Assembly: GCA_964408455.1 (NCBI GenBank)
Contig: CAYOZN010000012.1
Span: forward strand, 81,447 to 145,446
Length of the DNA stretch: 64,000 bases
Source: CAYOZN01 sp964408455
Lineage (GTDB): Bacteria; Planctomycetota; Phycisphaerae; UBA1845; UTPLA1
Reading direction: 5' to 3'
The notes below the pieces were generated by a model. That model saw only the letters and a program-made list of their open reading frames with translations, was not told the origin of the DNA and searched no databases. The stretch's first letter is position 1. Every line of letters starts with the position of its first letter. A program made the translations under genes and the position numbers. Positions 17,264 to 25,597 of this stretch are shown in pieces.

Positions 17264-18934
17264 TCAGGTCCAGCCCAGCGCGCGAGCGACCGTCGGATAG
17301 TAGATTATCGCCGCCACGACCGTGCCCACGACGGAAATGACGATCAAGGCGACCTTGATGCCCAGGATCGTGCCTTCGAAGCGCTCCAGCCGCGGCGTAT
17401 CGCTGACGAACGTCTCGATCAGCTTGCAGCGCGACTCGATGCTGCCGTGCTGCCAGCTTGGCGACTCCCGCGGGATGCCGTTCAGATCGGCAATTCTCCC
17501 CAGCGTCCGGCCGAAGATATTGGCCGCCGTGACGCAGATCCCCGCCTTGCGCGATTCGCCGTGAACCGGGCACCAGCTCTGACACTGCTTCACGTCCGGC
17601 GTGATGCAGCGGATGCCGAACAGGTCTGCCTGCCGTTCAAACTTCCGCGACAGCCAGCTGAACCCGAACAGCCACATCACCAGCAGCACCACCAGCGCCA
17701 CGAACTGGAGCATGGCCTCGCTCGTCACCCACGGGGCCACAGGCAGCGCCGTCGCCGACAGCCACTTGGGCGGATTGCGCAGCATCAACAGCAGGATCAT
17801 CACGCCACCTGCCGCGTACATGCTCACGATGGCGAACACGCCGAAGAACGGCAGGTGCCAGTGGCGCACGTGACCGGCCTCATGGCCGAACACCGCCTCA
17901 ATCTCCTCGTCGTTCATCTCCTCCAATAGTGCGTCCGACACCAGGATATAGCGCAGCGGGGCGATGAACCCCATCACCGCCGCATTGACCGCCAGCCCGT
18001 GCGTGTGCCAGATGAGAATCTCGCGATAGCGAAGCCCGATCCGCCGGCACGTCTCCACGAAGCGATCGCGCAATGGACCCGGCGGCAGCGGCTCGGTCGC
18101 CCAGATGTAGCGCAGCATCATCGGCGCAAAGAGCAAAACAAAAAACGACACAGTCCCCAGGGCCGTGTGCAGGATCAGCATGCGCACGTTCGGCTCGCGC
18201 GGCAGAAAAGTCACGTGCGGCGCTGCAAGGTAGATGAGGTCCTTTGCCAGCACGATCAGCGACATCGGCACCGCCAGGATCAGCACCTGGTGGCGGAGCT
18301 TGTCGACCAGATAGTTGCCCAGCGTCGCATCGATCTTCCGGTGTCGCCCGCGTGACGCCGCCAGCGCCGCCCGCGCGGGATTAAGCATCGCAATCGTCCG
18401 CTCTTCCGGTTGCGCGGCGCCCGCCGCGACGGGTTCCGCCGGTGCCGCGCCTCCGGCGGCCGAGGCGTCGCCCTCGCGTTCCGCCGGTTCTGATCGCAGC
18501 GAAAGCTCCAGCGGATACACGATCGTCCAGACCGCCACCAGTGATGAAAACAGCGGCGACAGAATCACTAACTCCGCCAGAAGCGGTATCCGGTCCAGCC
18601 CCCACACGTGGCGCACGATGATCGACCACGGCGTGAAGAGATGCGTCAGTGCCAGCGCGCCGCCCAATATGAACAGCAGGTTCTCCTGAAAATCCGCGTA
18701 GGTATCCGCCGCGTCTTCGTGCCCCTCGTTCGATCCATCCAGGCACCTCCGTGCTCGACGCCGTGCCAGGGCCGCAAGCAAGCCGACGATGGCAACCTGG
18801 AGCACGACGATTGCCAGCGTCGCAAGGTAGGGAAAGCCCGAACCCGGCGGCCGGCTGCCGAACATGTTGAACTGCGGTGGCGGAAGGTTATCGCTCAGCA
18901 CCAGCGCAAAGGCCATGATGATGATGAAGTACAT
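17264..18934 (-). CDS. Membrane-embedded M48 family metalloprotease
   Basis: A 556-residue membrane protease of the HtpX/Ste24 clan. The zinc motif HEAGHVRHW lies near residue 340 and the third ligand Glu is in SRKFERQADLFGI. Several hydrophobic segments surround the motif. The N-terminal segment (MYFIIIMAFALVL) can act as the first membrane helix, with about five or six more before the active site. A cluster of Cys residues (CITPDVKQCQSWC) follows the active site and is unusual for this family; it could bind a metal or form disulfides. ATG 18934 was chosen because the hydrophobic segment follows directly. Confidence 0.85.
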   Translation of the reverse strand: MYFIIIMAFALVLSDNLPPPQFNMFGSRPPGSGFPYLATLAIVVLQVAIVGLLAALARRRARRCLDGSNEGHEDAADTYADFQENLLFILGGALALTHLFTPWSIIVRHVWGLDRIPLLAELVILSPLFSSLVAVWTIVYPLELSLRSEPAEREGDASAAGGAAPAEPVAAGAAQPEERTIAMLNPARAALAASRGRHRKIDATLGNYLVDKLRHQVLILAVPMSLIVLAKDLIYLAAPHVTFLPREPNVRMLILHTALGTVSFFVLLFAPMMLRYIWATEPLPPGPLRDRFVETCRRIGLRYREILIWHTHGLAVNAAVMGFIAPLRYILVSDALLEEMNDEEIEAVFGHEAGHVRHWHLPFFGVFAIVSMYAAGGVMILLLMLRNPPKWLSATALPVAPWVTSEAMLQFVALVVLLVMWLFGFSWLSRKFERQADLFGIRCITPDVKQCQSWCPVHGESRKAGICVTAANIFGRTLGRIADLNGIPRESPSWQHGSIESRCKLIETFVSDTPRLERFEGTILGIKVALIVISVVGTVVAAIIYYPTVARALGWT

Positions 18935-19334
18935 ATTGGCGTCGATCTGCTCCGCGGCCGCGACCGGCGTTCGGCCGGAAGCCCGCGAATGGAGGCACCG
19001 CGGCGCTGTGCTCGTGTGCAGCCGCTCTCCCGGCGGCAGAAGTCCTTTTTTCTCACCGCGATGGACGGTACGCGATGTAACAGGTGCGCAACTCGGCATT
19101 TGCAGAAAAACGCCGTAATGGCACCCGTTGCAATACTACATCAAAGCCCGGCGTTTACCCAGTTGATCCGGTTGCGGCGTTCTATCCACCCGCGGCCCGC
19201 GTTGTGGTATAAGTTGGCGTGGAACGGCCCTTGGCCTTGTCACGTTTGACCGAAGCAGCTGGACACGTATCCCCGGGCTGGCCCGCGGCAGTTCCGAACG
19301 CGGTGGGCCGGCTTCAAGCAAGAGGAGAATTTTC
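18935..19334. other. Divergent intergenic region between M48 protease and Spy-like genes
   Basis: Four hundred bases without a convincing gene. An open minus-strand extension of the M48 frame exists to 19099, but its residues look unlike the membrane protein. A TATAAG-like element at 19208-19213 lies about 120 bases before the Spy-like gene, with no good -35 partner. The immediate leader of the plus-strand gene holds the ribosome site AGAGGAG at 19321-19327. Confidence 0.4.
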
Positions 19335-20288
19335 ATGTTTCGTAAATCGTGCTGTGCGTTGCTGATCGCGGTCCTGTTCATTCCCGCCCTGACCTCCGCC
19401 CAGCAGCCGGCCAGGCCCGAACGTGAGGGCGATGCGCCTCGTTCTCGTGACGATCGCGGCATGCGCCCGCGGCGGGGGGGCATGGCCGCCCTGATAAATC
19501 CGGCACGGCACCTCGAGCGAATGGCCGAGGAATTGAAGCTCACCCCCGAGCAGAAGCAGAAGGTATCCGATCTGTTCGATGCGTACGGCACCAAGCGCGA
19601 AGCCGTCCGTAGCGCATTTCAAATGTCCCCGGAGGAGCGCGAGCGCCATCGCTCCCTCGCCCAGGAACTTCGCGCCGCCAGCGAAGAAGGCGACAAGGCC
19701 AGAGTCGAACAGCTGCGCAAGGAAAGCGCCGATCTGCGGAGTGCGCGCCTCGCCAAGATTCAGCCGGCGCAGAAGGAGCTCGAGGATGCGACCACCAAAC
19801 TCCAACAGGACGTGCTTGCGCTGCTCAATCCCGATCAGAAGCCCGCGTTTGAAGCCTTTTGGAAGGACCTGTCCGAGGGCGGCCGTGGCACGCCACCGAA
19901 GAATCCGCGGCTGCTGAAGCACATCGTCGACAAGCTCGACGATCTTTCAAAGGAACAGCGCCAGCAGATTGACGACCTGTTCCGCGCATTTCACGAAGAA
20001 GAACGCGAAATCCGCAGCAAGGCGTCCGATCGCAAGGCAGAAGCCGACGACGGCGCCGCTGAGGATGTCGCCGGCGACCGCCCGCGCCGCGGCCGAAGGG
20101 GCCCGGACCGCACCATCCGCGAGCAGTTGCAACAGCGCTCCGAAAAGCTCTACCTCGACATCACGAATGTTCTGAACGACGAGCAGAAGGCCAGAGTCGC
20201 CGAAGAATTGAAAAAAGCTGTCGGCGATCGTCGCGGCCGCGGCCCCAGGCCGCCTCGCGGTGCCGGTCCTCGCGATAGCGATAGATAA
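19335..20288 (+). CDS. Secreted Spy/CpxP-like protein with two LTxEQ-type repeats
   Basis: The 317-residue protein begins with a signal peptide (FRKSCCALLIAVLFIPALTSA, cut before QQP; shown here in full at 21 residues is avoided by noting only its ends: FRKSCC to LTSA). Two charged helical regions follow, each opening with an LTPEQKQK- or LSKEQRQQ-like segment and closing with LNPDQK or LNDEQK. This pattern is that of Spy/CpxP chaperone-like proteins, here duplicated in one chain. The termini are rich in Arg/Asp/Pro. ATG 19335 follows a good ribosome site (AGAGGAG). It stands alone between the divergent M48 gene and a strong hairpin at 20326. Confidence 0.7.
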   Translation: MFRKSCCALLIAVLFIPALTSAQQPARPEREGDAPRSRDDRGMRPRRGGMAALINPARHLERMAEELKLTPEQKQKVSDLFDAYGTKREAVRSAFQMSPEERERHRSLAQELRAASEEGDKARVEQLRKESADLRSARLAKIQPAQKELEDATTKLQQDVLALLNPDQKPAFEAFWKDLSEGGRGTPPKNPRLLKHIVDKLDDLSKEQRQQIDDLFRAFHEEEREIRSKASDRKAEADDGAAEDVAGDRPRRGRRGPDRTIREQLQQRSEKLYLDITNVLNDEQKARVAEELKKAVGDRRGRGPRPPRGAGPRDSDR

Positions 20289-20325
20289 CCGCTCAGGCTG
20301 GAACGACTGCCGTAAATCAGCCCTC

Positions 20326-20359
20326 GGCCCCCCCCGGATCACATTCGCCGGGCGGGGCC
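20326..20359. terminator. GC-rich hairpin between convergent genes
   Basis: A 12-base arm (20326-20337) pairs with 20348-20359 with one mismatch around a 10-base loop. It lies between the end of the Spy-like gene and the convergent stop of the minus-strand membrane gene. A short run of T and C follows on the plus strand, so it probably terminates the plus-strand transcript. Confidence 0.5.
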
Positions 20360-20363
20360 GTCT

Positions 20364-20864
20364 TCATTTGCACGACTTGCTGCAACCGCGGTAGTAATCG
20401 ACAGCCTCCGCCAGGCCTGCACGATTCTGAACCTGAAGCGTGGCGGCATCCACCTCCCATTTTCCGGCGGGCGCCCGATCGTGCCTCGTGACGTAATAGT
20501 ATTCCTGGGACCCGACACCGCCATCCGGAATGTACGCGCCGACGCGCCCGGTCTCCCGCCACGGAATTCTCAGCGATCGCAGCGGCGTTCGCAGCTCGGC
20601 GCCTTCTCCATTCAACAGCAGCCGACGCGCATACCCCCGCCAGCCTGTGGCCAGCGACGCAAGTATCACCGCCAGCGCGCTGAGCCGGATCCATACCGGT
20701 GTCCGGTTGACCAGCAGGAAAAGCATCAGCGCATTAATCGGCAGCATCACCACGGCGAACGTCCACAGCGGCGTCTTCAGGTACGCCCAGCGGCGGGGGG
20801 GCTTGCGCTCCGGTGCGCATGGCGTCGCCGTGTCGTGAATTGGTTGCTGCGGATCGCGCGTCAA
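20364..20864 (-). CDS. Small membrane protein of unknown function
   Basis: The 166-residue protein has a Pro/Arg-rich N-terminus, two adjacent hydrophobic helices (residues 30-75: LWTFAVVMLPINALMLFLL and SALAVILASLATGW), and a C-terminal soluble part. The C-terminal part, with RTPLRSLRIPWRE and VGSQEYYYVTRHD, resembles a PH-like or YcxB-like domain behind two helices; this is a weak impression. The start is TTG 20864, whose bases overlap the stop of the upstream monooxygenase-like gene (TTGA), which suggests translational coupling. Confidence 0.55.
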   Translation of the reverse strand: MTRDPQQPIHDTATPCAPERKPPRRWAYLKTPLWTFAVVMLPINALMLFLLVNRTPVWIRLSALAVILASLATGWRGYARRLLLNGEGAELRTPLRSLRIPWRETGRVGAYIPDGGVGSQEYYYVTRHDRAPAGKWEVDAATLQVQNRAGLAEAVDYYRGCSKSCK

Positions 20865-21151
20865 TGCTCGTAATAGGTGTGCTTGGGCCGGCCTTCCAGG
20901 ATCTGCTCCTTACCCCAGTTCGCGATGTTCCTGAAGGTGTCGGACGCGATGAACGCGTCGAACGCGCCCTTGTCGTTCCACTCCGAGAGGATTACGTATA
21001 GGCGCGCATCGTCGATGTCCCGGCACATGCGCGTGTGCGTATGACCCGCGATGCCCGACATCGCCTGAATCACCTTCCGAAAGGCGTTCTCAAACGTTTC
21101 TTCCTTGCCCGGCAGCACTTTGTAATTCATTCCGATCGTCACCATGGGCAT
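20861..21151 (-). CDS. Antibiotic biosynthesis monooxygenase (ABM) domain protein
   Basis: A 96-residue single-domain protein of the ferredoxin-like ABM fold. The pattern VLPGKEETFENAFRKV, GHTHTRMCRDIDD, LYVILSEWNDKGAFDAF and SDTFR follows the family. Members include heme-degrading and quinol-oxidising enzymes as well as stress proteins, and the substrate is unknown. ATG 21151 was chosen because the fold starts at MVTIGMNYKV. It overlaps the start of the downstream membrane gene by 3 to 4 bases. Confidence 0.75.
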   Translation of the reverse strand: MPMVTIGMNYKVLPGKEETFENAFRKVIQAMSGIAGHTHTRMCRDIDDARLYVILSEWNDKGAFDAFIASDTFRNIANWGKEQILEGRPKHTYYEH

Positions 21152-21278
21152 GCTTCCATATCTACGCGTTGAACAAGCTGCCGGCCATCGGCATATTTGC
21201 CGGCCGTGCCGCCCTCGCCACGCAATTTGTCGTTCGCCCCCGTCGATGGCGCGGGGCACAATGCACTCCCGGCCCTTC

Positions 21279-21641
21279 TCAACGCGCGTTCGGATCGTGC
21301 TGCATCATCCCCACCAGGTTCCCCGTCGGCTCCACCAGGTAGGCCAGCCAGCCTACGCCGGGAATCGCCATCCGCGGCACCACGATCTGCCCGCCGTTCT
21401 GCTCGACCAGCCGCACCGTCGCATCCAGATCGGCCACGTCCACCGTGTTGACCGTCCGCGGCTGGCCGTCGCGCGACTTCATCAGGCCGCCGTTGATGCC
21501 GTCGCCCGACCCGGTCTCCACCAGCCAGTACTCCTCCGGCCCATCCCATTTTGAAAACTGCCATCCGAAGACCTTCTCGAAGAACGCCTGTGCCTTCTGC
21601 GGCTCGGAAGAGTGATACTCGAAGTGGATGGGTCGATTCAT
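21279..21641 (-). CDS. VOC/glyoxalase-like domain protein
   Basis: The 120-residue protein has one VOC module pair: HFEYHSSEPQKAQAFFEKVFGW, quoted in part as HFEYHSSEPQKAQAFF, then EEYWLVETGSGDGINGGLM and, in the second half, VNTVDVADLDATVRLVEQNGG and WLAYLVEPTGNLVGM. These are typical of the glyoxalase/bleomycin-resistance superfamily members that bind a small metabolite with or without metal. A His near residue 5 and Glu in EPTGN could be metal ligands. ATG 21641 gives the normal N-terminus. Confidence 0.8.
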   Translation of the reverse strand: MNRPIHFEYHSSEPQKAQAFFEKVFGWQFSKWDGPEEYWLVETGSGDGINGGLMKSRDGQPRTVNTVDVADLDATVRLVEQNGGQIVVPRMAIPGVGWLAYLVEPTGNLVGMMQHDPNAR

Positions 21642-21732
21642 GCTGCGCTGCCTCTCGTGCGTAAGGAGTCGCCGGGTTTCGCCTGCAAGGTTATACAATT
21701 AGCGTGTGCCTCGCCACATCCCGGTCCCCAAG

Positions 21733-21852
21733 CCCGGCCGTGTCGGCCCGGTGCTTTACGCCCATTTTCCGAGCCCGACCATTCCCGCGAGCCGGACCGT
21801 GCCGGCCCGGTGCCCACTCTTTCAACTCGCGAGCCGGGCCGCTTCGGCCCGC
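21733..21852. repeat. Palindromic repeat cluster (GAGCCGGACCG family, copy A)
   Basis: Three imperfect palindromes lie in a row: 21733-21751, 21792-21810 and 21834-21852. Each has 8-base arms around a 3-base loop, with one mismatch in the stem. The second and third are preceded by CGCGAGCC. The same sequence family occurs 18 kb away at 40249-40373. It lies between the divergent VOC gene and tRNA-Ser. Confidence 0.7.
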
Positions 21853-21918
21853 TGACTGCACACGCGCGCACGCCCGGTTGCGAAAACGCCCACGCGCGCC
21901 ATAATCATACATCACCCT

Positions 21919-22005
21919 GGAGAGGTGTCCGAGTGGCTGAAGGTGCATGCTTGGAAAGCATGTGTACGGTAACACGTACCGGGGGTTCGAATCCCCCCCT
22001 CTCCG
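21919..22005 (+). tRNA. tRNA-Ser (anticodon GGA)
   Basis: An 87-base class II tRNA. The acceptor arms GGAGAGG (21919-21925) and CCTCTCC (21998-22004) pair fully. The anticodon loop TTGGAAA carries GGA, which reads UCC/UCU serine codons. A long variable arm (GTACGG..CGTAC) is present, as expected for tRNA-Ser, and the T arm is GGGGG-TTCGAAT-CCCCC at 21981-21997. The discriminator base is G at 22005. No CCA is encoded. Confidence 0.97.
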
Positions 22006-22024
22006 GTTCCCCTCACGAAAGAAA

Positions 22025-22059
22025 ACAGGCAGGAGAGCGTATCACGCCCTCCTGCCTGT
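22025..22059 (-). terminator. Rho-independent terminator of the 931-residue metalloprotease gene
   Basis: An 11-base perfect stem, extended to 14 bases by one mismatch, encloses the loop TATCA/TGATA. On the minus strand it is followed by TTTTCTTTC, a proper U-tract, about 30 bases after the stop of the protease gene at 22091. It may also slow read-through from tRNA-Ser on the plus strand. Confidence 0.75.
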
Positions 22060-22090
22060 CATTCATCACATCACACCCGAACCCCGCGGC

Positions 22091-24886
22091 TCAGCGGCTC
22101 GGCAGCACCGTCACCGGCTTCGCGGGTTCCTGCTCCGCCGTTCGCATGAACATGAACCCGAACGGGAAACTGTTCCCCTCGGCCGAGTACTGCGCCTCCA
22201 TCGCCTTGTCCACCCGCGTCTTCACGTCCGTCAGGTGGGCCTCGGTCGCAATATCCAGATCTCGCGACAGCACCTTCTCGATCTTCTTCGAGAGTTTGCC
22301 CATCGTGAGCCGCGCAATCGAGTTGGCATCGGCCGGAACCAGGGTGCCCGGCTTGGTCAGCACCAACTCCATCAGCGTGTCGATGTGCCGCCGCTGGAGA
22401 TTGCGGCGGAACGTGTTGATGAACGGCTTGCTCTCCGACACGTCGCGATCGCCCTCGTCCAGCTCCGCCCAGATCGAATCGGTAATGCAGGTGATATGCT
22501 CGCCGAGGCTGTACACATCGCCATTGGCAAACTTCACCTGGTTGTCGTGGATCCGCCCGATCGTGAACGGGTTCATCAGCGTCGTCAGGCATCGCGACTG
22601 CGCCGTCGCCACGAAGTCGTGGATGTTGAACTCGACGAAAAAGTCAAACTCGTCTGACTCCCAGTGGCTGTACCGGCCCGGCGCCAGCATCGCCAGCAGC
22701 TTCGGGCTGACTTCGTAGCTGTTTTCGGCGAACACGTTCTCGCAGACGAATTTCAACGCCTCGCGCTGCTTGGCCGGCTCGATCATCGCGATCGGCTCGC
22801 GCCCATTCGGATCGCCCTTGTGGTCGCGATTGATCACCTGGCCGCCGGGGAAGCGGGCCACGTAATCGACCACCAGCGCCCGCTGGCTGACGATGGACAT
22901 GAAGGCACGGCGGAGCTTGGTATAGCTTTCCCCGTCCTTCACCGCCCACTTCTCAATATCTGACAGCAGATTGCCCACCAGCTTGATCTGGTGCTTCGCA
23001 TAGTCCATCGTGTCGCGGCCCATGTCGTAGCGATTCGACAGCGGATCGGGCGAAATGAAGCCCAGCGTGTCCTCGTCGGTCGCGTAATCGAGGCCCGCGT
23101 CGGCGACGCGCTGACCGATCTGCGCCAGCATGTCGTTTTCGTCCTTGTAGGGCTTGCCGGCCGGGCGATAGCCGTACTCGATGGCCCAGTAATCGTACGG
23201 GCCGATCGTGCGCGTCACGAAATCGCCCTGCTCCATGCCCCGCGGCGCGACGACCGGCGGGTTGTAGTCCATCACCGATCCGACGTTCGCCTCGTTGCCG
23301 TCCTTCAGCCCCAGCACCTCGTCAAACGGCCGCCAGGTGCTGGACTTGAAGTTGTGTCGCAGGCCAAGGCAGTGGCCCACTTCGTGCATCACCACTTCCT
23401 TGATGAGCTGCCCCATGAACTCTTCGCCGTTGCGGCCAAGGCCCTTCGCCTCCAGCGCCAGCCCGGCGAACTGCATCTGGTGTGCCATGCCCGATGCGCA
23501 CTCGCACACCGGCCGGCCGCGCTGGTACATCTCCTTCACCAGGTTTTCGTAGAAGATGTCGTTCTCGTTCTTCTCCTCGAGCTGCACGCCGGGCAGAAGA
23601 AGCTCGCGCGGAGAGCGATACTGCCACTGCGGATACGCCCGGAAGAACGCCTGCATGTACGGATTGAACGGCTCCCATGATTCCGTCGAGCCCGTCAGCG
23701 TTTTGTACCGGTTCTCGTAGACCCGCGCCATCGCGTCGTCAAACACGATGTCGGCGTCGAAGATCTGCCCCGTCAGCGGATGCGCGCGCGACGGGCCCAT
23801 GGCAAATGCCCGGCCGGTCACGATCCAGCGGAAGAAGTTGTGCCGCACGTCCTCGGGATCGAGGTCCTTCGTCCGCGGGTCATAGTCTTCCTGCTGAATG
23901 ACTTCGATCGCGTCCAGAAAGCCGCATCGCTCGAAGGCCTTGTTCCATTCGAGAATGCCTTCCTTCACCCAGCGGCGATACTTCAGCGGCACCGTCTTTT
24001 CGATGTGCCATACGATCGGGTTTTTCGGAGCGCTCAGTTCCGCGCTGGGATCGCGCTTCTCCAGACGCCAGCGGTTGACGTACCGGTCAAACAGCGTGCT
24101 GGCGTCATAGCCCTTGGTCCAGTCCTTTCGCACCGTCATGAAGTAGCCAATGCGATCGTCCGCCTTCCGCGGCTGATAGCCGTTGGCCGAATCGGGAATC
24201 TTTGAGAAGCTGTAGTGGAATTGCATGCGCTGGCCGCCGCGCCGCTGCATCATGGCCAGGTCCACCGCGATCTCCACGTTCTGCGGAAACGTCTTGTACT
24301 TGGCCCACTTTGACAGCGCCGGATTGATGGCTCCGCCGCCCAAACCGCCGATGCCGGCGAAATCCGCCTTCAGCACGCCGTCCAGATCGATCACCGGATC
24401 GCCGCCCTTCATCGTCAAGATCGGAATCGTGCGTACGATGATGTCGCCGCCGTAGCTTCGCTTCACCACGTCCGCCACCGGGTTCGATCCGCCTTCCACG
24501 TAGCGCGGATCAACCCGCATCAACACAAGCTCCTTGTCCTTCCGCTCCAGGTACGCGAGGTAATCATCGAGCTGAAAGCCCGTGGCCACCGGTCCGCCCG
24601 AGATCGTGCTGGCGATCAGAAACTTCTGGCCGATCAGCGAGCTGGGAAGCTGTGCCCGCAGCGAGTCCTTCTTCTTGTTGTACCAGAGCGTAAAAAACGG
24701 CGCATCCGGCGAATGCGGCTGGACCTTTTCGAAGTCCTTCATGCTTTCGTCGAACGGCGGGAATTCCGGCTTTTCGGCGGCGGGTTTGGCGGGCTTGGCC
24801 CCGGCCGGCTTGTCGTCCGCCCAGGCGGGGGCGGTAAAGGACAACGCCAGCGCAAGGCACACAAGGGATCGACCTCGCTGGTTCAT
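22091..24886 (-). CDS. Secreted zinc-dependent metalloprotease (DUF5117/DUF4953 type)
   Basis: A 931-residue exported protein. A signal peptide (MNQRGRSLVCLALALSFTA, cut after AWA) is followed by a Lys/Ala/Pro linker and a beta-rich N-terminal domain (residues 50-300) of the DUF5117 type. The protease domain has the extended zinc motif HEVGHCLGLRHNF near residue 495, and a Met-turn candidate lies in NVGSVMDYNPP. Family members act outside the cytoplasm, probably as endopeptidases, but the substrate is unknown. The gene ends near a clear terminator at 22025-22059. Confidence 0.88.
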   Translation of the reverse strand: MNQRGRSLVCLALALSFTAPAWADDKPAGAKPAKPAAEKPEFPPFDESMKDFEKVQPHSPDAPFFTLWYNKKKDSLRAQLPSSLIGQKFLIASTISGGPVATGFQLDDYLAYLERKDKELVLMRVDPRYVEGGSNPVADVVKRSYGGDIIVRTIPILTMKGGDPVIDLDGVLKADFAGIGGLGGGAINPALSKWAKYKTFPQNVEIAVDLAMMQRRGGQRMQFHYSFSKIPDSANGYQPRKADDRIGYFMTVRKDWTKGYDASTLFDRYVNRWRLEKRDPSAELSAPKNPIVWHIEKTVPLKYRRWVKEGILEWNKAFERCGFLDAIEVIQQEDYDPRTKDLDPEDVRHNFFRWIVTGRAFAMGPSRAHPLTGQIFDADIVFDDAMARVYENRYKTLTGSTESWEPFNPYMQAFFRAYPQWQYRSPRELLLPGVQLEEKNENDIFYENLVKEMYQRGRPVCECASGMAHQMQFAGLALEAKGLGRNGEEFMGQLIKEVVMHEVGHCLGLRHNFKSSTWRPFDEVLGLKDGNEANVGSVMDYNPPVVAPRGMEQGDFVTRTIGPYDYWAIEYGYRPAGKPYKDENDMLAQIGQRVADAGLDYATDEDTLGFISPDPLSNRYDMGRDTMDYAKHQIKLVGNLLSDIEKWAVKDGESYTKLRRAFMSIVSQRALVVDYVARFPGGQVINRDHKGDPNGREPIAMIEPAKQREALKFVCENVFAENSYEVSPKLLAMLAPGRYSHWESDEFDFFVEFNIHDFVATAQSRCLTTLMNPFTIGRIHDNQVKFANGDVYSLGEHITCITDSIWAELDEGDRDVSESKPFINTFRRNLQRRHIDTLMELVLTKPGTLVPADANSIARLTMGKLSKKIEKVLSRDLDIATEAHLTDVKTRVDKAMEAQYSAEGNSFPFGFMFMRTAEQEPAKPVTVLPSR

Positions 24887-25597
24887 GCGAATCTCCTGAA
24901 GTGAGTCGGTATAGCGCCCGGCGTGCCGCCGTCACACAACGGAAACGGGACCACCGGGCCGCTCAAGACGTTCTGCCACCTTACATACCGTAATCGGATG
25001 CGGGGGGTTTCGCCCTTATCAAGTGGCAATGTGAAAAACGCTCTTAAACTAAGCCGAATTGGCGTGATACGCAACGTTCAGACGGTTCGTCGTTCATGCG
25101 GGCATTTCAGCCAACGCCCGCTGGCTTCGCCTGGCGCTACCGGCTCGCGAATGAGGATCGCTGCGAAGTTTTCGGACCGGGGCGTCCGTTTTGACAGTAA
25201 ATCACAACTTTCCCACAAACTTGTGGAAAACGTGCTGTTGACAGCCCCGTAATCCAAACAACTCCCAGGCTCCCGTCGAGGATTAACTGGTGGGCTATCC
25301 GCAGTTTACGTCGCAGCACGCGCGCCGGTTCACCCGGCAGTACCGAGGCTTGAAGACTGCCGTCCGCCGCCTTCAAGAATCGACCGTCCCCGGGCACTCC
25401 CGTCCGGTTGTGGATTTGACACGGGGCATCCGCGCGTGCTAGCTTCCTTGGCCCGCCCGGGCGGCTGGAATTTCGGACGTCGACTGGCCGTCTTGAGCGG
25501 CCGATATACCCTCGGAAAACCGGCACGCCTTGCCGCTGGCGCCCAGTGTACCCGCGACGAGCCGCATAAGTCACTTACCCAAGAGAGATTACGCCCG
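24887..25597. other. 711-bp gap upstream of topA with DnaA-box-like palindrome
   Basis: I see no gene here. The most notable element is a near-perfect inverted repeat at 25209-25230, with arms TTTCCCACAA and TTGTGGAAAA separated by AC. Each arm resembles a DnaA box (TTTTCCACA type). Two TTGACA sequences (25191-25196 and 25238-25243) flank it, neither with a convincing -10 partner. The topA leader proper lies at 25560-25597 with a GAGAG ribosome site. Because two divergent genes start on either side, regulation is the simplest use for this DNA. Confidence 0.45.

Noticed and set aside
21612..22718. A 368-residue plus-strand frame spanning tRNA-Ser and the metalloprotease gene
   Set aside because: It runs through a tRNA and antisense to a clear protease with HEVGHCLGLRH, so it is not coding.
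25209..25230. Replication origin
   Set aside because: Only two DnaA-like boxes are present, with no AT-rich unwinding region and no dnaA or dnaN gene nearby.
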